Positions 1-7,545 of a stretch of DNA of 64,000 nt are shown one piece after another. This DNA comes from Arthrobacter sp. Leaf337 (lineage in GTDB: Bacteria > Actinomycetota > Actinomycetes > Actinomycetales > Micrococcaceae). Numbering within the stretch: position 1 is the first letter of the stretch; each line of letters starts with the position of its first letter. The notes below the pieces were generated by a model, which saw only the letters and a program-made list of their open reading frames with translations, had not been told where the DNA came from and did not search any database. The position numbers were made by a program, and so were the translations under genes. The stretch is from the NCBI RefSeq assembly GCF_001423745.1, contig NZ_LMPC01000003.1, positions 62,001 through 126,000 of the forward strand, read 5' to 3'.

Positions 1-74
1 CCAGGGCTGAACAAGGCCACTTTCCGGAATTGGCTATGGTCCCGCGGCACGGCGGCCACCTACGGTTGGTTGCT

Positions 75-932
75 ATGACCAGCATGACCACCGCAGTGAA
101 CGAATATCCCTTCTCCCAGGTTGACGTCTTTGCCCCGGGGCCCAAGGCAGGCAACCCGGTCGCCGTCGTACATCAAGCCCACGGCCTGTCCGCGGAACAG
201 ATGCAGAGCTTCGCTAACTGGACCAACCTCTCGGAGACCACGTTCCTCCTGGAGCCGTCGCACCCCGAGGCGGACTACAGGCTGCGTATTTTCACGCCCG
301 CCGCCGAACTGCCGTTCGCCGGGCACCCCACGCTGGGCTCGGCGCACGCGTGGCTGGAAAACGGCGGGCAGCCCCGCCGTGACGGCGAGCTGGTGCAGGA
401 ATGCGAGGCGGGGCTCGTGAAAATCCGCCGCTCGGGCACTGACCTCGCCTTTGCGGCGCCGCCGCTGGTCCGCTCCGGTCCGGTTGAACCGGCGGTGCTG
501 GAACAGGCCTTCGCCAGCCTTGGCATCGATGCCAGCGAAGTCCTGGGCAGCAACTGGGTGGACAACGGCCCGGGCTGGCTGGGGATCCGGCTGCAATCAG
601 CGGAAGCAGTGCTCCGGCTGGAGCCCGATTTCGCCCTGATGGACCAGCTCTGTGTCGGCGTCATCGGCAGCTACCCGGAGGGTGGACCTGCGGACTTTGA
701 GGTCCGGGCGTTCGTTCCCGGCTTGAGCGTTCCCGAGGACCCCGTAACCGGCAGCCTCAACGCCGGACTGGCGCAATGGCTCCTGGGCGAGGGCGTGGTG
801 GACGGCGGCTACACCGTCCAGCAAGGCACTGCGCTGGGACGCGGCGGCCTGCTGACTGTCACGGTGGACGATGACGGCATCTGGATCGGCGGGGTCAGCC
901 GCTCCGTGGTGAGCGGCCGGGTGTCGCTGTAG
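75..932 (+). CDS. PhzF family isomerase-like protein
   Basis: A 285-residue protein of the PhzF (phenazine biosynthesis-like, diaminopimelate-epimerase fold) family. The N-terminal half carries NLSETTFL, whose Glu is the family's catalytic acid, followed by GHPTLGSAHAW. The C-terminal half carries the mirror motif DPVTGSLNAGLAQWL near residues 218-232. The reading frame is open back to 30, but ATG 75 (or 84) fits the family N-terminus, which begins shortly before the FSQVDVFAP strand. No phenazine genes are nearby, so a phenazine role is not implied; most members are cytosolic isomerases of unknown substrate. It is convergent with the gene ending at 992. Confidence 0.85.
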   Translation: MTSMTTAVNEYPFSQVDVFAPGPKAGNPVAVVHQAHGLSAEQMQSFANWTNLSETTFLLEPSHPEADYRLRIFTPAAELPFAGHPTLGSAHAWLENGGQPRRDGELVQECEAGLVKIRRSGTDLAFAAPPLVRSGPVEPAVLEQAFASLGIDASEVLGSNWVDNGPGWLGIRLQSAEAVLRLEPDFALMDQLCVGVIGSYPEGGPADFEVRAFVPGLSVPEDPVTGSLNAGLAQWLLGEGVVDGGYTVQQGTALGRGGLLTVTVDDDGIWIGGVSRSVVSGRVSL

Positions 933-991
933 GCGCCGCCGCGTTTCCGCGGGGCCCGCGGGGCCGCTGTGGACCTGTGCCGGCGGGGCGG

Positions 992-1381
992 CTATTCGTC
1001 TCCGGGCAGGTCCGTCTGCTCATCAGGCCCCTGCCTGCTGTGGGTGTCGTGGTCTCCGGCGGCGTCGGCGTCCTGGCCCGATTCAGGCTCAGATTCCTGA
1101 CCGGCCTCCGGACGGCGGTCTGCAAGGTCGGGGTCATCGGAATACGGCGCAAACAGGCGGGGGACGGTCTCGATCAGTTCGTTGGCGGCCATCGCCAGCA
1201 GGTCCCGCTGGATCGTCGGCAGGGAGAGCAACCCCTGCAGATACGCTTCAACTTCGTATTCGCCCACGCCGCCGCCGATGCTGAAATAGTTCAGCCAGAG
1301 TTCCCCGGGCGTGACGTCAGACGCTTTCAGGGCAGCCCGTAGCTTCCGTCGTTGCTCGGGTTCGTTCAGGTCGAAGCCCAT
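992..1381 (-). CDS. conserved hypothetical protein, acidic C-terminus
   Basis: A 129-residue cytosolic protein of unknown function. The first ~85 residues look helical (start MGFDLNEPEQRRKLRAAL; later LSLPTIQRDLLAMAANELIE). The last ~40 residues are a low-complexity acidic tail rich in Asp, Glu, Ser and Gln, probably disordered. ATG 1381 is chosen because the longer open frame overlaps the upstream GAF-ANTAR gene and looks like out-of-frame sequence. It lies 10 bp downstream of that gene on the same strand, so the two are likely co-transcribed and it may share the stress or antitermination context. I do not recognise the family. Confidence 0.65.
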   Translation of the reverse strand: MGFDLNEPEQRRKLRAALKASDVTPGELWLNYFSIGGGVGEYEVEAYLQGLLSLPTIQRDLLAMAANELIETVPRLFAPYSDDPDLADRRPEAGQESEPESGQDADAAGDHDTHSRQGPDEQTDLPGDE

Positions 1382-1391
1382 AGTGGCGCCT

Positions 1392-2111
1392 CTAGTTCCT
1401 GCCGGCCTGTAACGCGGCAATGATTTCCGCGCCGGCCTCGGCGAGGGTGGTCCTGCGCTGCCTGGCATGGTGCATCAGGTCCTCCAAAGCACGCTCGTAC
1501 CCGGCCCCGTGCCGCTGCATGAGGATCCCGCAGGCCCGGTTCACCACGTCCCTGCTCTCCAGGGCCGCATGCAGCTCCTCGCTGATCTGCTGCGGCAAAT
1601 CGTTGGCTTGCACGTGGGAAAGCAGGGTCGCGGCCGGGGCGGCGAACAGCTCCAGCAGCCGTGTCGTGGCCGTGGTGTAGGCGGACGGAAGCGCAGCGTA
1701 AACCTTGATGGCGCCGATGCATTCCTTGTTCGCGACGAGGGCTGCACTCACCACCGATCGGACGGGAAGCCCCCTCACTGCCTCACTCCAGCGTGGCCAG
1801 CGACTGTCCGTGCGGATATCGTCCACGAGTATGGTTTCCTCCGCGGCCCACGCCGTCAGGCACGGCCCTTCCCCGAGCCCGTACTGCAGTGCATCCGCCT
1901 CATCAACCACCCTGTCGGTTGATCCGTGACTGGTCCGGCGGCCCTGCGGGTCCAGAACGGACACCCCCGCACCGATGGTGCCAGGTACGGAGTCCTTGAT
2001 GGCCCTCGCCAGGAGTTCGACGGCGGTGCTGACTTTTTCCTCGGTCAGAAGCAGCCGGCGGATCCTGCCGATCGCGCCGGAGAGCTCATCCAGTGGAAGT
2101 TTCTTTGCCAT
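1392..2111 (-). CDS. GAF-ANTAR antitermination regulator
   Basis: A 239-residue putative RNA-binding antiterminator. Residues ~15-165 form a GAF domain (GEGPCLTAWAAEETILVDD is typical of actinobacterial GAF-ANTAR proteins). The C-terminal ~55 residues are an ANTAR domain: ALESRDVVNRACGILMQ, then YERALEDLMHHARQRRTTL, which is the three-helix RNA-binding module. Such proteins sense a ligand or redox signal through GAF and bind two-hexaloop RNA hairpins in nascent transcripts. No target hairpin was identified here. The hypothetical gene at 992-1381 follows after 10 bp. Confidence 0.9.
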   Translation of the reverse strand: MAKKLPLDELSGAIGRIRRLLLTEEKVSTAVELLARAIKDSVPGTIGAGVSVLDPQGRRTSHGSTDRVVDEADALQYGLGEGPCLTAWAAEETILVDDIRTDSRWPRWSEAVRGLPVRSVVSAALVANKECIGAIKVYAALPSAYTTATTRLLELFAAPAATLLSHVQANDLPQQISEELHAALESRDVVNRACGILMQRHGAGYERALEDLMHHARQRRTTLAEAGAEIIAALQAGRN

Positions 2112-2283
2112 GGATTGTCCTCCGGCCAGTCACCGGACAATCGGAGGGGGAGACCGTCCGGAGAAATCGTGTGCGCGTAGCGCCTCCTACCCCAGACAAT
2201 ACGCCTGCCCGGCGCCGCGGAACATGCCCCGGCCCGCGGCGCACAGGAACAGCGGCCTGGCCGATGCGCGGGTATGACGTGGG

Positions 2284-2769
2284 CTATTCGCGGGTGATGG
2301 GGAGTTTCTTGCCCTTTGGCTCGGACAACTCCTGTTCCGGAACGGGTGTGCGTACTTCGAGGACGCCGTCCTTGTAAGTCGCCTTGATGTCTTCCTCTTT
2401 TACGTCCGGCGGCAGAGGGAGGGAGCGGAAGAATGAGCCGTAGCGGAACTCCGACCGGTAGCTGCCCTTTTCCTTCTCCTCCGTCTCTTCCCGGCGTTCG
2501 GCGCGGATCTGCAGGGAACCGTTAACAACAGAGACGTCGATGTCTTTGTCCGGATCCAGCCCCGGCGCTTCGGCCCGGACGACGAGGGTGTTGCCGTCGA
2601 GGTACTCCTCGACGCGGATCGGCATCGGCTGGTTGCCTTGCTGGAAGACCCTGTCCATGGCGTCCATCATTTCGGACGGGGACCGGCGAAGCAGATCGAA
2701 CGGGCTGCTGCGGAATGTATCCAGCCAGCGGTTGGTATGGAATGGTGACCACCTGAACAGATCAGACAT
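2284..2769 (-). CDS. Hsp20/alpha-crystallin small heat-shock protein
   Basis: A 161-residue ATP-independent holdase chaperone. The alpha-crystallin domain spans about residues 48-145 (VEEYLDGNTLVVRAEAPGLD through the strand DGVLEVRTPVP). The N-terminal arm starts MSDLFRWSPF and the short tail ends KGKKLPITRE; the tail lacks a clean IxI motif (KLPI is the nearest). ATG 2769 is preceded by GGGAGG at ideal spacing, so the longer open frame up to 2982 is not used. Length is typical of actinobacterial Hsp18-like proteins. Confidence 0.93.
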   Translation of the reverse strand: MSDLFRWSPFHTNRWLDTFRSSPFDLLRRSPSEMMDAMDRVFQQGNQPMPIRVEEYLDGNTLVVRAEAPGLDPDKDIDVSVVNGSLQIRAERREETEEKEKGSYRSEFRYGSFFRSLPLPPDVKEEDIKATYKDGVLEVRTPVPEQELSEPKGKKLPITRE

Positions 2770-2933
2770 GACGACGGTACCTCCCGTGCGTTGCGGTGTA
2801 ATGCCCGAAGCGGGCTGACACTTCAAGTACACGCCTGCGCCCATGGGCCGGGCAGGGGCAAAAGACCTGCCTTGTGCTGTGGCCGCTTGTGCGGCGGCCT
2901 CTTGTGCGGTGGCGACGCCTTGCGGGGATGGAT

Positions 2934-3764
2934 CTACTGCGGGGTCAGCCGGTAGCCCACTCCCCGCACGGTCTGCACCCACCGCGGCGAACGTGGACTG
3001 TCACCCAGCCGCTTGCGCAGGTTGCCCATGTGCACTTCCAGCACGCGTTCGTCCCGGGCCGTCACGGCAGACCCGGGAACGGGGGCTTCGTGCCGCAAAT
3101 GCCGGGCCAGGTCCGCCTTGGTCAGCACCGCCCCCTTGTTTTGAAGCAGTGCGCGGAGCAGTTCGAACTGGGTGCGGGTGAGATCAATGGCTTGTCCGTC
3201 CGCCGATACTGCACGGGTGCTGTCCATCAGGGCAAGGCCGCGGTGTTCAAAATCCCACCCGGTTCCGGCCGCGGGTTCCTCGGCCGCGGCAACGTCGCGG
3301 GGAGCGGCGGCAGCGGGAGCGGTCAGTTCCGCGCCTACAGGCTTGGCGACGAAGTGTCCTGCCGCGCATTGCGCAGCTTCCACCAGCGCGTGACGCCTGG
3401 GCCGGCGCAGCAAGGCAGCGATCCTTGCCCGGAGCTCGCGCGGACGGAACGGCTTGGCCAGATAATCGTCAGCACCGGCTTCGAGGCCCAGCAACGCATC
3501 GGCTTCGTTCGCCAGGGCGCCGACCAGGATCACGTAGGCATGGCTGAAGGTACGGATCCGGCGGGAGGCTTCGATGCCGTCAAAGTCGGGAAGCCCGAGC
3601 TCCACGGTGACCAGGACCGGATCATGCCGCCGCACGGCAGCCACTCCCTCGGCACCGGACGCCGCGGCCACCACTTCGAACCCGGACTGGACCAGCAGCT
3701 CCTCCAGCGATGCCCTGCTACGACCGTCGCCGTCAATAACCACAGCTATGCCGCGCGTAACCAT
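2934..3764 (-). CDS. OmpR-type response regulator with degenerate receiver
   Basis: A 276-residue two-domain regulator: receiver at about 6-120, an Ala/Pro-rich linker, and a C-terminal winged helix (about 180-275) ending RWVQTVRGVGYRLTPQ, the usual DNA-binding wing. The receiver keeps the acidic pair (D11, D13) and Lys104 in LAKPF. At the phosphoacceptor position it has Glu55 (VELGLPDFDG; codon GAG at 3600-3602), and the switch Thr/Ser is Gly82 (VILVGAL). It is therefore probably not activated by a normal phosphorelay; Glu may mimic the phosphorylated state. No histidine kinase adjoins it. It is divergent from the GH16 gene across a 214-bp AT-rich gap and may control the surface block. Confidence 0.85.
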   Translation of the reverse strand: MVTRGIAVVIDGDGRSRASLEELLVQSGFEVVAAASGAEGVAAVRRHDPVLVTVELGLPDFDGIEASRRIRTFSHAYVILVGALANEADALLGLEAGADDYLAKPFRPRELRARIAALLRRPRRHALVEAAQCAAGHFVAKPVGAELTAPAAAAPRDVAAAEEPAAGTGWDFEHRGLALMDSTRAVSADGQAIDLTRTQFELLRALLQNKGAVLTKADLARHLRHEAPVPGSAVTARDERVLEVHMGNLRKRLGDSPRSPRWVQTVRGVGYRLTPQ

Positions 3765-3978
3765 CAAACCCCCAAGAAATTCTCGTGCGTATTCAGCTTT
3801 AGTAACTATCACCAATTCCTCAACAACGAATTGCGGAAAAATTGTGCATTTATTGAGTAATGTAAAAATAAATATCGCGGGCCCTCTATTGCCAACCAAT
3901 CCGCACTGAATGATGATCATCTTGTGCTCACTGGGGGCGCGGCGCTGCGGTGTTCGGCGCAAATGTAGGGGGCGTTAA
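3765..3978 (+). promoter_or_regulatory. AT-rich divergent promoter region with inverted repeat
   Basis: This is the gap between the atypical response regulator (minus) and the GH16 gene (plus). It is strikingly AT-rich against flanking high-GC DNA, especially 3780-3900. It contains a perfect inverted repeat CAATTC (3813-3818) / GAATTG (3828-3833). The GH16 start at 3979 has AGGGGGCG as ribosome-binding site. The role as an operator is inference. Confidence 0.5.
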
Positions 3979-5067
3979 ATGGTTTCCTTGAGGTCTCGCG
4001 TCGCAAAAGCGGTTTGGCTAAACAGGCCGGTGGCAATGCTGGCAGCTGCCAGCCTGGTCATGTTGTCCGCAACAACGTCGGCGCAGGCCGCCGACACCAC
4101 CCCCATGGACCCGAACCCCGGGCCCGTCGGCAGCTTTGCCTGGAAGGGGTTCAACTGGGAAAAACGGTTCTGGGCCGGTGCGCCGCAGTACAACAAGGCC
4201 TTCGACGCGGCGAACGTCAGCAATCCCGACGCCGGCGGATACGTCACGCTGTCCCTCACCAACCCGACAGGCAGCGCTCCTGTCGGGGCTGAGTTCCAGT
4301 CCACCCGGCAGGGATTCGGCTACGGCACGTACAGCACCACGGTGGCGAAAGATGTAAGCACCCTCCAGAAGGAAGTGGTGTGGGGATGCCTGTTTACCTA
4401 TGATCCCCTGGCGACTCCCGGCTACAACGAGATCGATCTGTGCGAGGCATCCGCCTGGGGCGGAGGCGCAAGCTACGGGGAATCCTGGCCCGTGACCCAG
4501 GCCCACGGCTACTGGTTCGATGCCACCAAGCCGCCGGGGCAGGGCAACAACACGGTCGTCTTCAACACGACGAATGACCTGGTCCTCACCCACAAAATGG
4601 TCTGGGAACCCGGAAAGCTCACGTTCGAAACCTTCGCCGGCGAGGGGTCCGGGGGCACCCTGCTCAAACGCACGGTCCTGCAGGGAACAACCGTCCCCGT
4701 GCCGGCCAAAGAAGCCATCCACTTCAACCTTTGGGTCACAGGCGGGGGTGGCGGGGACCCCGACCATGTGAAACCGGAGTCCGTGGTGATCCGAGACTTT
4801 TCGTTCACGCCGGCTGCCAGCACAACTCCAACCGCCGGCTCACCCATCAAACTCACCGCGGCCAACAGCAAGGTCAAAGGCGTCAATTCCACCACGCTGA
4901 AGTGGACCGGGGCCACCGGGTCCAGCGTCACACTCTGGATGAACGGCACCCCGAAGACCGTCCCCAACACGGGAAGCTACGTGAACAAGTTCAAGGGCGG
5001 TACAACCACAAGCTACAAGGTTTGCGATGCTGCTGCCTGTTCCGAGGCCGTCAGCGTGGTCACCTGA
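3979..5067 (+). CDS. secreted GH16-like glucanase/lectin-fold protein
   Basis: A 362-residue exported protein. Residues 1-38 are a signal peptide (Arg/Lys-rich start, hydrophobic VAMLAAASLVMLSATTSA, cleavage near AQAA). The body to ~275 is a concanavalin-A-like fold of glycoside hydrolase family 16; E151-I-D-L-C-E156 matches the ExDxxE active-site signature, so both catalytic Glu residues are present. The last ~75 residues form a separate small beta-rich domain with two Cys (VCDAAACS), perhaps carbohydrate- or wall-binding. GH16 enzymes cleave beta-1,3/1,4-glucans or galactans; the substrate is not deducible here. It probably trims or releases the polymer made by the glycosyltransferase at 5295-6344. 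Confidence 0.82.
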   Translation: MVSLRSRVAKAVWLNRPVAMLAAASLVMLSATTSAQAADTTPMDPNPGPVGSFAWKGFNWEKRFWAGAPQYNKAFDAANVSNPDAGGYVTLSLTNPTGSAPVGAEFQSTRQGFGYGTYSTTVAKDVSTLQKEVVWGCLFTYDPLATPGYNEIDLCEASAWGGGASYGESWPVTQAHGYWFDATKPPGQGNNTVVFNTTNDLVLTHKMVWEPGKLTFETFAGEGSGGTLLKRTVLQGTTVPVPAKEAIHFNLWVTGGGGGDPDHVKPESVVIRDFSFTPAASTTPTAGSPIKLTAANSKVKGVNSTTLKWTGATGSSVTLWMNGTPKTVPNTGSYVNKFKGGTTTSYKVCDAAACSEAVSVVT

Positions 5068-5084
5068 GCCGGACACGAACGGGT

Positions 5085-5111
5085 GGCCCGGATTCGTCGC
5101 GAATCCGGGCC
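5085..5111. terminator. bidirectional hairpin terminator
   Basis: GGCCCGGATTCG (5085-5096), loop TCG, then CGAATCCGGGCC (5100-5111) form a perfect 12-bp stem. It sits between the convergent GH16 gene and the small gene ending at 5132, so it can serve both strands. Confidence 0.8.
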
Positions 5112-5131
5112 GCCCGCCCATAAGGCTGAAG

Positions 5132-5290
5132 TTACTTGGCCCGAACCGGCACGATGCGCTTGACGGCCAGACCGAGCGCCACGAGCGCGAAGGCTGCCAG
5201 GGCGAACCAGAAGAGGTCACCGGCCCCGGTTGCCGCGAGGGTTCCGGCCCCGACACCGGCCGCTGCGGGAGCTGCTGGATTGCTGTACAT
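5132..5290 (-). CDS. 52-residue peptide consisting mostly of an LAxTG-type sorting signal
   Basis: The peptide begins MYSNPAAPAAAGVGAG and continues LAATG, then a ~17-residue hydrophobic segment (FWFALAAFALVALGLAV) and the basic tail KRIVPVRAK. This is the layout of a class-E-sortase sorting signal (LAxTG, membrane helix, positive tail), but only ~18 residues precede the motif and there is no N-terminal signal peptide. ATG 5290 lies 4 bp after the glycosyltransferase stop, so translation is probably coupled; a longer start at 5326 would overlap that gene. It could be a wall-anchored micro-peptide or a single-pass accessory subunit of the synthase. No sortase gene is visible in the window. Confidence 0.65.
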   Translation of the reverse strand: MYSNPAAPAAAGVGAGTLAATGAGDLFWFALAAFALVALGLAVKRIVPVRAK

Positions 5291-5294
5291 AGTG

Positions 5295-6344
5295 TTACCA
5301 AGCTTTCTTTTTGTTGAGTGCTGCATCCACGTAGGCCTTCGCGTGGACCACCTGAAGGAACAGGTCGATCAGAAGTTCGTACATCGTTGCGGCGGCCAGC
5401 ATGTACTTCCAGCCACGCAGCCGCACGGTCACTACCCGTTCGATCACGAAGACACCGGTCACGGCCATCCAGAAGGGCTGAATGTGCAGCCCTTCTCCCG
5501 TGCCCAGTGCAAAAGCCACCGTTCCGAAGTAGGCCAACGACACCAAAATGCCTGTTACAGAGAGGGCCTGCCTGCCCCAGTACGGCCGGGTGACCCTGGT
5601 CCAGCCGTACTGGACACAGTTCTCCACCGCTCCCCGCTTCCACCTCAGCCGCTGGGCCCAGAGTTCGCGCCAGGTGGGCATGATTTCCGTGACCAGCGTG
5701 CAGTCAGCCGGCGATTTGATGCGGTAGTTCAGGGTCAGCAGGGCGAAGGACAACTCGTTGTCCTCGGTCAGAACGGAGGTGTCGTAAACGCCTCCCCTGC
5801 CATTGCCGGGAGGCAGGGTGCCATCCCGCCGGGCCTCGATAACGTCAACCAGGGTGCGGACACGGAACAGCGCGGCCGTCCCCGTAACCACCAGGCATTT
5901 GCCGTGCAGCCGCTTCACATCCCGCGCGTACCGTGCGTACTCGTTCCGCTGCAGGTGGCCCACGAAGCCGCCGCCCTTCGCACCGCGGAAGACGCCTCCC
6001 ACGGCTCCCAGCCGCCTGTCGGCGCCCAGATGGGCGGTTGCCCGCTCGAGGAAGTCACGGCTCAGCTGCGAATCCGCGTCCTGGACGAGGATCATGTCTT
6101 CCGGACGCGCGCCGGGAAGCAGCCCCTCCAGCGCGAAATTCAAGGCACCCGCCTTCTTGTCCGTGTTTCCGACAGTGCGGATGACCTCCGCGCCAAGCGC
6201 CAGGGCAATATCCTCAGTGGCATCAGTGCAGTTGTCAGCAACAACCAGCACCCTGTCCGGCGGGAGAGTCTGCGATTTAAGGGATTCAAGCGTGTCAGAA
6301 ATACCTGCGGCTTCATTATGCGCAGGGATAAGGACTGTTATCAC
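5295..6344 (-). CDS. processive family-2 glycosyltransferase (polysaccharide synthase-like)
   Basis: A 349-residue membrane glycosyltransferase. It starts directly with the GT-A fold (MITVLIPAHNEAAGI), then carries the UDP-sugar/metal motif VQDADSQ, the acceptor motif TEDNE, and QRLRW, the QxxRW signature of processive synthases such as hyaluronan, cellulose and poly-GlcNAc synthases. About three membrane helices follow (GILVSLAYFGTVAFAL, WMAVTGVFVIERV, YMLAAATMYELLIDLFL). There is no N-terminal membrane helix, unlike PgaC. It probably makes and exports an extracellular polymer of unknown sugar. The LAATG peptide follows 4 bp downstream. Confidence 0.87.
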   Translation of the reverse strand: MITVLIPAHNEAAGISDTLESLKSQTLPPDRVLVVADNCTDATEDIALALGAEVIRTVGNTDKKAGALNFALEGLLPGARPEDMILVQDADSQLSRDFLERATAHLGADRRLGAVGGVFRGAKGGGFVGHLQRNEYARYARDVKRLHGKCLVVTGTAALFRVRTLVDVIEARRDGTLPPGNGRGGVYDTSVLTEDNELSFALLTLNYRIKSPADCTLVTEIMPTWRELWAQRLRWKRGAVENCVQYGWTRVTRPYWGRQALSVTGILVSLAYFGTVAFALGTGEGLHIQPFWMAVTGVFVIERVVTVRLRGWKYMLAAATMYELLIDLFLQVVHAKAYVDAALNKKKAW

Positions 6345-6565
6345 AGAAGTCCGGCACCCGCGGTTCCAGGCTCAGAATTCGAATAGTCACACACTGGCTT
6401 GTTGCTCCAACCCGAATTAGTCAATTTGTTTGTTGACTAGAGTTTTTCAACTGGAACGCAAGCAGCAGGAAAATATTCGACAAGGAATCCGCAATCTTCC
6501 GTCAGGAAAATTATTTCTCAACGGAACCTCAATTCCAGCAGTTACGCGACCCGTTAAAACCGGAA
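6345..6565 (-). promoter_or_regulatory. AT-rich upstream region of the glycosyltransferase with palindrome
   Basis: A gene-free stretch, AT-rich like 3765-3900. A perfect inverted repeat TAGTCAA (6418-6424) / TTGACTA (6433-6439) with 8-bp spacer lies about 75 bp upstream of the glycosyltransferase start, a plausible operator or promoter element. No open frame in it looks coding. Confidence 0.4.
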
Positions 6566-6610
6566 GTCGGGGTGCTGTCCTGGGACAGCACCCCGGGACA
6601 GCACCCCGAC
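6566..6610 (-). terminator. compound hairpin terminator downstream of the repeat protein
   Basis: GTCGGGGTGCTGTCC (6566-6580) pairs perfectly with GGACAGCACCCCGAC (6596-6610). A second copy of GGACAGCACCCC (6583-6594) pairs with the same left arm through a 2-nt loop. One left arm thus has two alternative partners. It lies just beyond the stop of the minus-strand gene at 6655. Confidence 0.65.
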
Positions 6611-6654
6611 TCCGTTAGTCAGCCATGTTCACGGCTGGAGACACACTTGCATGG

Positions 6655-7455
6655 TTACAGGAGGCTGCTGCCGCCCTCGTTCACAACCGAACCCTCAGAC
6701 ACCGCCGAAGCCTCAGCATCCAAGCTGGCGTCGGCATCCAGGTTCAGACCCGCATTCAGGTCCGAAACAACACTGCCCTCAGTGGAGCCCTCGCTCCAGG
6801 AGCTGCCGCCCTCGTTCACCACCGAACCCTCAGACACCGCCGAAGCCGCAGCATCCAGGCTGGCGTCGGCATCCAGGTTCAGACCCGCATTCAGGTCCGA
6901 AACAACACTGCCCTCAGTGGAACCCTCGGTCCAGGAGCTGCCGCCCTCGTTCACAACCGAACCCTCAGACACCGCGTAAGCCGCGGCATCCAGGCTGGCG
7001 TCGGCATCCAGGTTCAGATCAGCGTTCAGATCCGAAACAACACTGCCCGCAGTCGAGCCCTCACTCCAGGTGCCGTGGCCGTCGTTCACCACCGAGCCTT
7101 CAGACACGGCGGAAGCCGCAGCGTCCAGGTTGGCATTGGCGTCCAGGTTCACACCCAGGCCAACGGCAAGGTCGGTGACGGCGCTGGTGTCCGTCGAGCT
7201 GCCGGCGCCGTGCCCCCAGGTGGAGGACCCGCCGTCGTTCACTACCGAGTCGTTCACAACCGACCCCTCAGACACGGCGGAAGCCGCAGCGTCCAGGTTG
7301 GCGCCAAGGTTCAGGCTGATGTGGCTTCCCGAGCCGAGGCCCAGGTCCGACGTCGTGGTGGTGGAATCGGAGGCGGAGGCTGCGCCGGCGCCGAGGATGA
7401 GCACTCCGCCGGCGAACACGGCGCTGCACAGGGTGGTGCGTACGAAAGATTTCAT
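6655..7455 (-). CDS. secreted protein of 45-residue tandem repeats
   Basis: A 266-residue exported protein with signal peptide (MKSFVRTTLCSAVFAGGVLI, cleavage near ASA). The mature part is almost entirely tandem repeats with consensus LNLDADASLDAAASAVSEG followed by SVVNEGGSSWSEGSTEGSVVSDLNAG: three near-identical 45-residue units, one diverged unit, one longer N-terminal unit, and a final unit that stops after GGSSLL. Composition is Ser, Ala, Asp, Val and Gly, very acidic, with no Cys. There is no sorting motif or membrane anchor. RBS AAGGAAC precedes ATG 7455. The function is unknown; such chains are typical of surface or matrix proteins. The upstream secreted gene at 7546-8394 is in the same orientation. 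Confidence 0.8.
   Translation of the reverse strand: MKSFVRTTLCSAVFAGGVLILGAGAASASDSTTTTSDLGLGSGSHISLNLGANLDAAASAVSEGSVVNDSVVNDGGSSTWGHGAGSSTDTSAVTDLAVGLGVNLDANANLDAAASAVSEGSVVNDGHGTWSEGSTAGSVVSDLNADLNLDADASLDAAAYAVSEGSVVNEGGSSWTEGSTEGSVVSDLNAGLNLDADASLDAAASAVSEGSVVNEGGSSWSEGSTEGSVVSDLNAGLNLDADASLDAEASAVSEGSVVNEGGSSLL
6668..7072 (-). repeat. three tandem 135-bp repeats inside the secreted protein gene
   Basis: Units begin at 6668, 6803 and 6938, each starting CTGCCGCCCTCGTTCAC, spaced exactly 135 bp and nearly identical in sequence. A diverged fourth unit begins near 7071. Near-identity at the DNA level suggests recent duplication or gene conversion, and copy number may vary between strains. 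Confidence 0.9.
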
Positions 7456-7545
7456 GACAATTAGTTCCTTACTAGTGAGTTGAGCCAGGCAGGGTTGGTG
7501 CGTGGCTAGGCGCCGTCCGCGCAGAAAGGCGCGGTGCCGGCGTCG

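Noticed and set aside
2870..2930. Three short CTTGTGCGGYGGC-like direct repeats
   Set aside because: Short and imperfect, between the response regulator end and Hsp20 start; no structure or gene linked to them.
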